Assembly: GCA_019055375.1 (NCBI GenBank)
Contig: JAHQIW010005527.1
Location: 62,001-126,000 of the forward strand
Length of the DNA stretch: 64,000 nt
Reading direction: 5' to 3'
From: Parelaphostrongylus tenuis
Taxonomy: Eukaryota > Nematoda > Chromadorea > Rhabditida > Metastrongylidae
Shown piece after piece: positions 20,845 through 30,540 of this stretch. The notes below the pieces were generated by a model. That model saw nothing but the letters and a program-made list of their open reading frames with translations. It was not told the DNA's origin and did not search any database. The translations under genes and the position numbers were made by a program. Position 1 is the first letter of the stretch, and each line of letters begins with the position of its first letter.

Positions 20845-21950
20845 GCCTATGAAGTCTTCTTTGTTAACTGAGAGATTGACTAATTGCCAAAACAAGGCCT
20901 TCTATAAAATTTCATTGAAGGGTGTAGAAAAGGTAGAGAATAAGGTGGCACCAAACGTCCACCAAGACGGAGAAAGGAAAACGAAGCCATGTGAAAAGTG
21001 GTCGTAGGGAAAGCAACTGCATCTAGACTCGATGTCTCGTCGTTGGAGCAAGATTCACATTTATAAGATCGATATTGTATCAAAATCAGGAAGTAAAGTT
21101 GATGCTGCTGAAAACACTTGTGAGGTGACGTTCGGCTGAGACAGCCATAGTCACTTTCAACCTTTCAAAATTCTCACCGAGGTGGCTGTGGGACGTAGTC
21201 AAATTCTCTCTTTTTCTCCACGAACTGCAAGCAAAAGAAAGCTGTTGTTGTACATTCCGTATGATAGTATCTCATTCCATTTATGTATCGATCATGAATT
21301 CTACAGTGGTTCAACTCAAATCTGCGTCTGTTTAAAGGAATCATGTAGAAGTGCGAAACGTTATCTAATAATGGGTGATCAGGTGGCCGTGGCCGAGTGG
21401 TTATGATGCTCATTGATAAGAGAGCAGAGCTGAGCCACAACCCCAACACTTCCCGGCTATCAATAACAATTGACCTATGAAATGCCACAACCGCCTGGCA
21501 CATGTCGACGTTGCAAGAAAATGCCCAACCAGTGTTGTACGATACTCATGAGCAAAACAAAAAGAGAATTGAATTATGGAAGTATTAGCATTTGCACACT
21601 AAAAAAAGCAACTGTGAAAACGGACTAAAGAAAAAACAAATGAACCCATTCGACCCATTCATTGCCTTAGGTTTTGGAGCAAACCCAATTCTTGTAATAA
21701 AGGTAGCATTCGAAGACGAACATTGCTGTAGCTTGTAGCAAAATTACTGAGTGGAACTGCATACTATACGATTCCGACATTTTGTTTTTGATGTATAGTT
21801 ATGTGAATCGTTCTTTAGCTCATAAAATTTCTTTGCACTAAAAATTAGCTTGGACATCGAATGTTGAATATCTGTTTAGTGACGATAGCACTTTCAATCG
21901 ATATATCTACACAACTGCAAACATGAGTGATTCCAAAAGAATAAGAATGT
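20845..21950. other. No recognised gene
   Basis: Mixed intergenic sequence with overlapping short frames at 21174-21503 on both strands. A tRNA-like 5' half at about 21381-21425 is listed separately. No other repeat family member was found. Confidence 0.35.
21381..21425 (+). pseudogene. tRNA-Ser/Leu-like 5' half
   Basis: GGTGGCCGTGGCCGAGTGG contains an exact pol III A box, TGGCCGAGTGG (21390-21400), of the class II tRNA (Ser/Leu) type, followed by TTATGATGC. No matching T arm or B box follows, so it is a tRNA fragment or the head of another SINE. Confidence 0.4.
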
Positions 21951-21977
21951 CTCAGGCCTAAACGAGGTTGGTACGCC

Positions 21978-22028
21978 AGAGCCATACACCGGTGTTTCGA
22001 AGGTTTCGGCCTTCTCGTCAGTGACTCC
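21978..22028 (-). ncRNA. Hammerhead ribozyme, family 2, intact
   Basis: On the minus strand: stem I AGUCA, core CUGACGA (complement of 22015-22021), stem II GAAGG/CCUUC, then GAAACACCGGUGUA with a palindromic stem III (loop CCGG), cleavage after GUA, and stem I 3' strand UGGCU. Stem I pairs fully with one G-U. The 3' flank reads ACCAACCTCGTTTAGGC, shared with the other family-2 copies. Confidence 0.8.
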
Positions 22029-22084
22029 CGCCCCACATTAAGCCCTGCATTGTAGTAAGGTGGGAGGCGTATGTGGTGGTGTTC

Positions 22085-22800
22085 GAGACTTCTAGATGTT
22101 TTAACGATAAAGCTACATTAAAAAAAGAACATATCTCCGCTTGGCATATAACATTTGTTTCTTTCTAAATATTTGTGCTTTTTTAGTCGTTTGATGGCTT
22201 AAGAAATACAGATCTGAACTTGATTTGTGAGAAAATATTCACAGCACTAATTCAAGAGACCGAAATTCATGAATCTTAGCATTAATAAAAATTTAATGTT
22301 TGTAAATCTTAAAGAGATATGTTCAGTCTTCAACCCTGACGGAACCGTGGACCCACGGCCTTTACAACATGTTGGAGGTTAGAGACGAAGAGGCCTTGGG
22401 TCTGCGATCCGGTAAGGATTGAAGATACTTAGCCGACGCGAGATTGGTAATTGTATTAGCAGTGGTACTTCAGACTCTAGTGGAGACTTGTGATTGTGAT
22501 GCATTAATTTTGCCTAAGCCTAACGTGGCACCTTATTTGAAAAAAATTGGATTGAAAAATATCTTAAGAGATGTTGGGATCGCAACTGTCCACAAAGGCC
22601 GCACTTCGATAGCTGACGTTTCATCGATTTAACCTTCTTCAAAGCCTAGTCATATGTAGCCTTAGACGATCTACTCGATTTCAAAGGGCGCTGTATTAAG
22701 TCGTCAGCAGATTTGTTAATATGTTTGCATTAAGATTTTGGTTCCACCAAGACTTAGTCATTGCATTGAGATAATTTATTCATGGTGAAACTTTGTATAG
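22085..22800. repeat. Family-4 hammerhead-related repeat, copy B
   Basis: Colinear with 11385-12130, including the two-unit telomere-like tract at 22512-22523 and the GCTGACGTTTC...CCTTCTTCAA hammerhead relic. It directly follows the family-2 hammerhead at 21978-22028, so two ribozyme families abut here. Confidence 0.6.
22611..22647 (-). ncRNA. Hammerhead-like relic, family 4
   Basis: Minus strand: GGCUUUGAAGAAGG at the 5' side and GAAACGUCAGC at the 3' side, as in the relic at 11952-11986. The stem II region cannot pair. Not expected to be active. Confidence 0.45.
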
Positions 22801-22804
22801 AAGT

Positions 22805-23650
22805 AGAAAAATAATAATCCTGAAATACGAAGCGCCACTTGTTGTCGGAATTATTGCTTTGTTCTCTAATTCATCTACTTTTCGTTTGGTCAGTGTGACT
22901 GATCTCCACTGAGAGGTACAGTTTAGTCCAGGAAAACGATTGTCAAATAAACTCATACAGCGCACTGTATCTATTAGTCCGGTAATGCTCAGACCTTCAT
23001 CAACTTCCACGCATCATTTTTTGTTTTCACGTAAGTGACGTGATTTGTAATGATGACCTTCATTCAACGTTTTATTAACGGAAAAAGATAACAATATGCT
23101 TTTAGGCTGCGCTATTTTGGCATTATTTAGTGAAAAATTGGCTCTAAATAAACTTTTCCGCAATAGAAAGATAGATAATTGTAGGAGGAACTTATACAAA
23201 TGTATTTGAGTGATAGGAATCCCCAGTTTTCCTAAAAAAATCCCACTTTTCACTACAAACTGTGCAGAATTCAGTCCTATTGCGTGAAATGCACTCATGT
23301 TTTCAAAATAGTTTTCTTTCCGGAGAAAGACGTTTTCACTGGATTATCAGTAATCAATCGTCACACTACTAAGCTTGTAAGTAGTTTGTAAAGAGAATTG
23401 TAAAGAAAAAAATAAGTGAAGTATGTAAAATTAATGCGCATAACCAGTGACAAAGGTTGCATAAATAATGTTTACAGTTGAGTATAAGCGAATGTATAGG
23501 AAGTTATTACCCAAAATGAAAAACTGTCGAACAGTAATCGGAAGAAACAACTTGGAATTATCGATGAAAAGGCATGGCTTTGCGAGGTGCAGCAGCATTA
23601 TCAACAAACAGTTCATTCAAAAGTTCGACTTTCTATAAACCTCGGCATAA
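22805..23650. other. No recognised gene
   Basis: Minus-strand short frames at 22780-23298 and 23431-23807 have no splice or family support. AT-rich. Confidence 0.35.
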
Positions 23651-23725
23651 TCAATTGATATATGAAAATGGAGAAACTTATCTTGATTAGCTGACGCGAG
23701 GTTGATAAAACAGTTGTAGAAATTC

Positions 23726-23760
23726 GGCTGACGTTTCGGCGACCCGCCTTCTTCAGAGCC
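23726..23760 (-). ncRNA. Hammerhead variant, family 4, left arm
   Basis: Minus strand: stem I GGCU, core CUGAAGA, an extra A, stem II GGCG/CGCC with loop GGU, then GAAAC-GUC and stem I 3' strand AGCC. Stem III would be two pairs with no loop, so a monomer cannot close it; intermolecular pairing would be required. Loop-less stem III variants that cleave as dimers have been reported for PLE hammerheads. Confidence 0.65.
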
Positions 23761-23835
23761 TGGACGTATATAGTATTAGAGACTAATAATAAGACCATCC
23801 GAATCATTCAAATAGACTAATACTATATACGTCCA

Positions 23836-23870
23836 GGCTCTGAAGAAGGCGGGTCGCCGAAACGTCAGCC
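23836..23870 (+). ncRNA. Hammerhead variant, family 4, right arm
   Basis: Same module on the plus strand: GGCU 23836-23839, CUGAAGA 23840-23846, stem II from 23848, GAAAC 23859-23863, cleavage expected after GUC at 23866, stem I AGCC 23867-23870. Identical to the left arm. Confidence 0.65.
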
Positions 23871-23940
23871 GAATTTCTACAACTGTTTTATCAACCTCGC
23901 GTCAGCTAATCAAGATAAGTTTTCTCCATTTTCATATATC

Positions 23941-24240
23941 AAACAGTTCATTGCCATCGCAACGCGCTCCACCCGCCGCGCGATCCGCCGCCTGCCGTGC
24001 AAGAAACCAACGCGGTTCCCAACGGGTTGGTCAAGTAAAGAACAACTTTGAGATGACATACCATGAGAGAATAGGTACCTAGAAGGAGCTGATCTCCAAT
24101 CGGCGCGTCGGCTTTGATGGCCAGTGAGTTTCGTTGGTTCGATATGCCACCGAGTCCACCAGCACCCGCCACCGCCACCGCCACGATTATCAGCAGCGCT
24201 TCTGCGTTCACCGCGACGTCCCATTCTGTTCATGAAAGTA
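23941..24240 (-). CDS. GC-rich putative exon, unknown
   Basis: This 300-bp block is clearly richer in G+C than its surroundings. Two overlapping frames are open on the minus strand. One begins MGRRGERRSAADNRGGG near 24222. The other reads a hydrophobic ALLIIVAVAVAGAGGLGG and then NSLAIKADAPIGDQLLL to a GTACCT donor. I cannot decide between them. The block ends at the inner border of the hammerhead palindrome, which may have truncated the gene. Confidence 0.3.
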
Positions 24241-25390
24241 ATGTGATAGATTAAAAAGAGAGATCGCCGATAAATTCAAGTCGTCTTCATCAAAACCGTT
24301 TTGAAGGGTACTGCAAGTCAAAACCTGGCAAATAATTTTCATAATTTTCAAAGGCAGATCAAAGAAAAGGTTATAACAAGACGGAAGAAATTTGCTCGGA
24401 ACATTAACAGTTGTAGGACAAGGTCAAGACATTGGAGATGAGAGGAAAATAAAGGAAGAAGAAAAAAGGAAAGAGAAGACACGAAAGGAAAGGTAAAAGT
24501 CGGCTTTAAAGTCTCTTGAGAAAAATAGAGAAAGCTAAGTTTTAAGCACCTACTCAAGAAAATTTTTGCCAAGTTACTTGTGATCTGCGACCCCCTTACT
24601 TCGGCTTTTGATCTACAAGCCTAACTTCGATTCATTTGTAAATTTGTAAATTTGAATGCGACAAAAGATGAGTGTAGTAAGTACAAGTCGATTGATACCC
24701 CCGTTACACTTGCTACACGTAATATTACATGCATTTCACTCGCCATCACGTAATGTTACACAATTCTTCTGTCTGACGTGCACGCAAGGAGAAACAAGAG
24801 TGTAGAAAAGATGACGGTGAAATACCATGCGCTTGGATTTGTTGGTTTCTTTAAGAATGCAAATATGTGAGAGGAGACACAGGAAAAGCAAAATGGATTT
24901 GACGGTGTGCAGAAAACTGGGTGGAATTGGTGGATGAAAGTGGACGAGACTAAACCTCGGATGTGCATGGTTGGGAAATATTTCATGGAAATGAGAAAAT
25001 CACGCCTTCATGATGTCATATGTGACATTGTGCTTCATTTCAGAAGCCTTGTCTCCACATCTAATGTGGGCATTGCTTTCACATACGAAAGTCGAGTCAT
25101 ATGTAAATGCATCTATGCCCCATGCGCGCCGGGTGGGCTATCTGGCCTCTCTTTAAGGTCACCGACTGGGTGTTCCTGTAAAAGGCACAGAGTGGCCTAC
25201 ACGCTTAAGCAATTTCTTCGCTACCGCACGCTTTACATGAAATTGCGCATGCTTATCCGTACTAATCTTCATCATTACCATCATGGCATATGACCCACTC
25301 TTGCACTGCATATAGAAGGTATAAGCGATTGCAGTCTAGTTGGCGCCTCAGGGTGTTCAGTGGTAATTCAGTCATCAAATATAATCTCAA
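24241..25390. other. No recognised gene
   Basis: Purine-rich, AT-rich sequence. Short frames at 24348-24572 and 24907-25293 have no domain or splice support that I can see. Confidence 0.3.
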
Positions 25391-25394
25391 AGCG

Positions 25395-25585
25395 TTGTAG
25401 AATAAAAAGATTGGTGTCAACACAAAAGCCGGTAGTGCAACGGTTCGAGCATGCACCCCCGGATAGTGTGAGATACAGGTTCGAGTCTCAGCTCATTCAA
25501 AAGTCTTGCACATCACTTCACATCATTGGGTATATTTGTATCATCATAACTCCGCTATAAAGCGGTTATAAAAAATTCTCTTCCA
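25395..25585 (+). repeat. tRNA-like foldback element, right arm
   Basis: Contains the B-box-like GGTTCGAGTCTC (25479-25490), preceded by GTGAGATACA, and ends ATCATAACTCCGC...AAGCGGTTATAAAA, matching the right terminus of 43303-43640. The left arm is not recognisable. Confidence 0.5.
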
Positions 25586-25591
25586 TTATTC

Positions 25592-27040
25592 TGAGAGACT
25601 TTTCCGCCCCCTCGAGGTTTGCAATGTCAGTGGCTGCGTACGTTCCGAGGGTCCCGCTCGCCTCGTCAGAGCCACATATTGAACTAATGCATACAATGTG
25701 CTGCATGAGTTTAGTTAACAGTCACATTCCGCGAACTAGACCATACAAGCTCAATGGAGATCAGTCGTGTTAATTGAAAGAAGGGAAAAGGGATTAAACG
25801 GTAGAGCAATGATTTCAAGAAAGGTGGTTTCTTATTCAAGGATTATGGTGAGCGCGGTTACTGTAAAGCCTTTCCGCCTAATCAACCGGTGCTTCTATAT
25901 GCATGCAGTTCTTAACACCCAAATGCACGACGTTGTGCTTCTCAGCAAACGATAGATTCCACAACGTCTGTTGAAGATCAGTATTTCCTTGCTTGTAGCT
26001 GCTCATTACACAAACATTGAGCAGCGGCTTCTAGGCAGCGGCAGATCAGGCACGGAGACATGAGTTTGCACCATAACACATTTCAAAACTATATTTGTTG
26101 CTCGAGTGCCTCTGTTCATACGCTGAACTCGTCATACGACAGCTTTCAACTAAGTAGCACCTTCTTATTCCACACCACAAATGGGTCTATAGTGAGCCAT
26201 CCTCGCTATGATACCGCCTGCATGATTTTCACATTTTGTTAGAAAATATACACCTATGCGGAACAAATTAGCAAAAGATGTGTACATTGATAGAGATAAG
26301 GAACTCGAGGAAGATCTGTCTTGTAAGGAAGGCAATTCTTTGACCACAGAGAAATCTCTATTTAACCGCTTCTCTAATAATGATATGATGTTACAATTGC
26401 AAATTCAATAATCGCCAGTGATATGCAAAGCTTTGAACCTTAGATGGGAGTTGAAATTGCTTCTCACCATTGCCGTCAATGCAGAAGGGGAGAGAGAGGG
26501 CAGGAGCCTCGACAGGCAATGGAAACCATATGAAGGCCAGCGTTGATGGGCAGGCGACGCCGCATCGTCGTTTGCGTGGCACTAGTAAAGAACGGCAGCT
26601 GCGTCTCTGTGCGGGAATGTCATGGTGTCTGCATCTGTGTTCCCACGAGCGCCTTCGTTCTCATGATACGAGACGCCGTCGTTACAGTAGCTGATTGAGA
26701 CCGCGAGAAAACTGAGAGAGATAAAAAGGGCGGAGGAGAGTACGCACTGGACACGGACAGTCAGTTCTTAGTAAGACAGAGGCTGTAACTCAAGGAAAAC
26801 GACAAGGTTATGCAAAAAAAATTACGAAACAAGATTTGTTTATCAAAAACGACTTTGCAGATTGCAACAGAATGCCACTTCAACAACTTCGTTCAAGAAT
26901 TTTTTGATAAATCTCAGCATGGAACAACACTTATTGCTGCAACACTTGTCACTTCATGTGATCTACTTTTAGCCCACTGTGCACACGAGATGATTTCCTG
27001 TGCTTCGGTCACTTCCTCATCTCAATGAAACCACGTGTAG
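25592..27040. other. No recognised gene; one GC-rich stretch
   Basis: 26460-26800 is GC-richer than its surroundings, with open frames on both strands, followed by AGATAAAAAGGGCGGAGG (about 26720-26737), a TATA-like element. It could be a promoter-proximal region, but no downstream exon was confirmed. Confidence 0.25.
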
Positions 27041-27044
27041 ATGA

Positions 27045-27190
27045 CTTTGGAAGATCCATGAGAGACCCCTTGGCCTGTTTTACCGATCCTGGAGGGATGG
27101 ATACCCTGATAAGCCATGAGAGCGGGATGGAACCATCAACCTTATTTGCGGCGCAGAGCACCTAACCACTGCACGACATGCTTCCCTCAT
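27045..27190 (-). repeat. tRNA-derived SINE, 5' part
   Basis: Minus strand: the tRNA-like head (TGCAGTGGTTAGGTGCTCTG) near 27176-27157, a B-box-like GGTTCCATCCCG near 27137, then CTTATCAGGGTATCCATCCC and the GATCGGTAAAACAGG body. The 3' half is missing. Confidence 0.6.
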
Positions 27191-27270
27191 TGAAAATCTC
27201 TAAATGGATGGTATTATTACTCAAGATACGTTTATGAAAGTTCATTAACTATCATTACATCTTTTCTTGA

Positions 27271-27580
27271 GAGCGCAAGTGGCACAGTGGTTGGAGGTAC
27301 TCTGCGTCGCAAATAAGGTCAATGGTTCGATCTCGCGCTCATGGCTCACCAGCTATCCATCTTCCCGAGGTCGGTAAATTGGTACTAGACAGGTCTCAGA
27401 CTTGTCTAGAAGGATAAGCAGGACTGATTCGGTTCAGCGGGAGGCCACAGCGAGTCACTGTAAAGGTCAGATATGCATTCAACACACCTCGAAAGAGGTT
27501 GAAAATTGAAGGAGAATGCATGGCGCATCCCTGAGAGATTGATCGACTCGGAGAGCTCTATCCTTTAATCTTTCATATCT
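27271..27580 (+). repeat. tRNA-derived SINE, full length
   Basis: Exact A box TGGCACAGTGG (27280-27290) and B box GGTTCGATCTC (27324-27334), 33 nt apart as in tRNA genes. The body runs GGTCGGTAAATTGGTACTAG, TGACTCGGTTCAG-type sequence and AGATATGCATTCAA, to a CGGAGAGCTCTATCC tail. Pol III transcribed by inference. No coding capacity. Confidence 0.75.
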
Positions 27581-28204
27581 TTCTCGGTGAGGAGTTCTCC
27601 CATATTTAGAATCCAACTGAATAAAACACTAAAGACTTCGCTATAAATGTGAAACAATGCATTTTGTAGCAAAAATCACTGTAAAGCTGAAATAACGCAC
27701 TTCGTAGCAAAACATTACCTTTTTCCTTTAGTGAAACGTAGCATGAACGTCGTACCAGAAAGCAAGCTTAGGGTGAAAAATTGGCATTTTTCAAGCTATC
27801 AAATGACTACAAGAACATCGACTGAGAAATAGAAGCAGATGTTATATACCATTTGGAAATATGGTTCCTTCTATAGCGATATAGTTTTGCTGTTGAAACA
27901 TGACAAATGTAGACGGAATATAAAACATATGTATAACCTTTTTATTGAAATTGTCTTTGCAGAGGCTTCTCCGGTGAAAGTCTATCATTTCATTATGACA
28001 ATGCTCCATCATAACCTGGATTCTTCTCCTCGTACACATCGTCCTAAAGCTCTTCAAATTCGCTGGCAGACAGCTGCGTGCATGCCGCGCCTTATGTGAA
28101 GACAGACGCAGACAGAATGACATCCAAGCTGTCTGCGTCTTTCTTCCCACGCGATGCTCCACCACTCTAAGGGGCGCGACTCCTCCACTACATTAGGTGA
28201 GTGA

Positions 28205-28395
28205 GATTTGACGTTACCCGGCACGGTACGAAACGTAGCCCAGGGTCTTTAGAGAACTAAACACGCTACCTCGGAAAGGGTGAGACACGGGTTCAACTCT
28301 CGCCGGAGATTTAAAGTCTTGCGTATTACTCAAAATTAGATCATATGTAGTTATGACAATATATCACTGCTAAAAAAGTGTGTTTAATCTAGAAT
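28205..28395 (+). repeat. tRNA-like foldback element, right arm
   Basis: GGGTGAGACACGGGTTCAACTC (28277-28298) carries the B-box-like motif. The arm ends with TATGACAATATATCACTGC near 28350-28370. Same layout as 25395-25585. Confidence 0.45.
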
Positions 28396-28439
28396 TTTTT
28401 ACGAATTTCATATGCCCAATAGCGGGAATTTTATTCATT

Positions 28440-28539
28440 CAACTGCATGAAGCAGTGGCATGATATTACGTACTTATGTGCGTATACATGTGCATACACA
28501 TGCATGTACGTATATACATAAATAAGCACATGCATGGAC

Positions 28540-28578
<39 letters not shown>

Positions 28579-28585
28579 TATAATT
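28440..28585. repeat. AT/ACAT microsatellite
   Basis: Alternating CATGTAC/ATACAT motifs pass into a long (TA)n run at about 28541-28580. Confidence 0.85.
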
Positions 28586-28586
28586 G

Positions 28587-28695
28587 GTGCCAACGTATTC
28601 TGGTTCAATACCAATATATGCCTACAAGACAAACCGTTGACCGTTGGTTGCTGAACGAATCGATACCTTGTATTTCAAGGACTAGCAGAACAGAA
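28587..28695. repeat. Dispersed repeat shared with 46495-46590
   Basis: ACCAATATATGCCTACAAG and AAACCGTTGACCGTTG, followed by GAATCGATACC, match GCCAATATAGGCTTGCTAG, AAACCGTTAACGATTG and CAGATCGACG at 46510-46560. Both lie beside microsatellite or tRNA-like foldback sequence. Family unknown. Confidence 0.45.
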
Positions 28696-28924
28696 ACTCA
28701 GGACACTGATTAGCACTCGACACCGGGAAGGATCAGACGAGAGCTGAACTCCTGACCAAGGTTCAAGGCTTTTTATGCTACTCTTAAACTTGAGCACAGT
28801 TCTTTCCTTGTTTGTAAAATTATTTGTATTAAACTAAGACGCTTCTTTTCATGTTGCCATTGAAAAAGACTCCAAGAATGGTTTAGTGCAACCTAATGAA
28901 AAACGGTGAACTTTATCACATTCA

Positions 28925-29240
28925 TAAAGGATAAAATAAAGGATAAAGCTCTCGGCGTTGATCAATCCCTGAGGGATGCGCCATGCATTCGACTTCAATT
29001 TTTAACTTCGTTTGAGGTGATTGAATGCATATCTGGCCTTTACAATGACTCGCGGAGGCCTCCCGCTGAACCGAGTCAGTGCTGCTTCTCCTCCCAGACA
29101 AGTCTGAGACCTATCTGGTACCAGTTTACCGACCCTGGTGGGATGGATGGCTTGGTGAGCCATGAGCGCGAGATCGAACCAATGACCTCGTGTGCGACGC
29201 AGGGCACCTCTAACCACTGCGCCACATGCGCTCATCTACA
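28925..29240 (-). repeat. tRNA-derived SINE, best copy
   Basis: Minus strand: A box TGGCGCAGTGG (complement of 29214-29224) and B box GGTTCGATCTC (complement of 29170-29180), 33 nt apart. The body is the fullest in the window and the tail reads GCCGAGAGCTTTATCC, followed by short TTTATCC repeats. This copy defines the family. Confidence 0.8.
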
Positions 29241-29579
29241 TTCATAGTGGAACAAAAATGTTACTTTTGTAAAGTTCCAAGCCAATAGCATTTCAGGTTT
29301 TTAGTTTACGTCTTACTATATAATTTACCCAATATTGTGGATAAGGGCCGAGTTGAGTCCAGTTTGCTCAGCCAAATACCTCCAAAATCCCAGCGGAAAA
29401 GATCTTCAAGTCTACATTTCAATCGTACTAATAGACCACTTTTTTCACATGATCACCACTTTCTGCGGGTCGTTCTGTGGATAGTTCATTTGGAGAGAAC
29501 GACACAGAGCTCATATGAGTGGCCAATGCACTCTTTTACATTGAAATATCACTTCGAACATTGTCGCTGCGATTACCGT

Positions 29580-30040
29580 CGATTTATTCGAGAGCGTACC
29601 AGTCAAACTGCCATTTTATTCTATCTCGTGAAAAAGTAGCCCATCAGGTTTGTCTTGCTCCAGAAACTCGTTCAGCACCGCCTCCTTCTTCTGAATTTTT
29701 CGCAAAGAGTTTTAACCATATCGCCACTGATCTTGCGCTGTGCGCTTGACTCCCTGAGGAATCCCGTTAGCGTCTCTTGTCTATCAGTCTTCCTCTGGAT
29801 ACATCACGCCCAACTCACCGCGCATTAGTGTTTTGGCATATAGTACAGTGACTGTGACTTTTGATCGATAATGCAGGTAGTAACTTCGGGTTCCAACTTT
29901 CACTTGCAATATACAAGATAACTCTAACATTGTCCTTTCCAATACCCGCTTCGACAATGATAGAAAATCTTTCATCCTGGGCACGTAGCGATCAGATTCA
30001 TCACGCATAATTAATTCCGGAAGAGTTGTCAAATTGAAAG
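29580..30040 (-). pseudogene. Old RTE retrotransposon 3' relic
   Basis: A minus-strand frame (29784-30032) reads SKRVLERTMLELSCI and YYLHYRSKVTVTVLYAK, aligning with the ERAVERSMLGVYRIS and LRQRSKIRDAVLHAR segments of the copy at 6825-8029. Further on, AERVSGARQT then WATFSRD (about 29680-29630) matches the family's C-terminus. Much more decayed than the other copies. Confidence 0.6.
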
Positions 30041-30044
30041 GATA

Positions 30045-30540
30045 GGCATGGTGTTACGTTTTCATGGTCCTCTTCGCTGACATGCATTATGACTTTGAAA
30101 GCCCTCCAAACACCTCATTTCTTTCTGTTAGAACTTAGAGCCAAATGTTTGAAAAGGTCTTATTTAGAATCTTTATCAAGCGTTTATATGATATGTAATT
30201 TATGCTTAGGTACAATTCGATCAAATTTATCTTCTATTTCTTGCAGTTTTTTTATACTTTCTTACATAAAGTACGTAAGATAGATCATGCAAGCTGAAAA
30301 TTGGAAAATGATGAATTAGTTTGTTAAATATAGTGCTTCTTCTTGCATGCGATCCCACGGCATCGATAACTCTCAATATTTATCTGATTAGTGCACTTTA
30401 GATTTCCATTTCTTAGATCAATGCGTAATTCCGCTCGAGTTCTTTATTTTCAGTTATGGTAAGCGAAGAAGAGATGGAGTCATGGCGATTCTTCTCCGTT
30501 ATTTCCCCCTGTTTGAGCGTTTGGCAAAAGCGTTTTTTTT
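30045..30540. other. No recognised feature
   Basis: AT-rich sequence with one 64-codon frame at 30089-30283 lacking support. Confidence 0.3.

Larger units (their letters stand above)
23656..23940. mobile_element. Family-4 hammerhead palindrome
   Basis: Two arms of about 122 bp (23656-23778 and 23819-23940) are nearly perfect inverted repeats, with one indel noticed, separated by a spacer of about 40 bp. Each arm contains one hammerhead-like module reading outward. The near identity implies recent origin or gene conversion. No protein is encoded. The outer flank GACGCGAGGTTG is shared with the family-4 repeats at 11385 and 22085. Confidence 0.8.

Noticed and set aside
26720..26790. Core promoter with TATA-like AGATAAAAAGGG
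   Set aside because: No downstream first exon or trans-splice acceptor was confirmed; kept only as a remark.
27280..27334. Genuine tRNA gene from the perfect A and B boxes
   Set aside because: The cloverleaf does not close, and six similar copies share a SINE body and tail.
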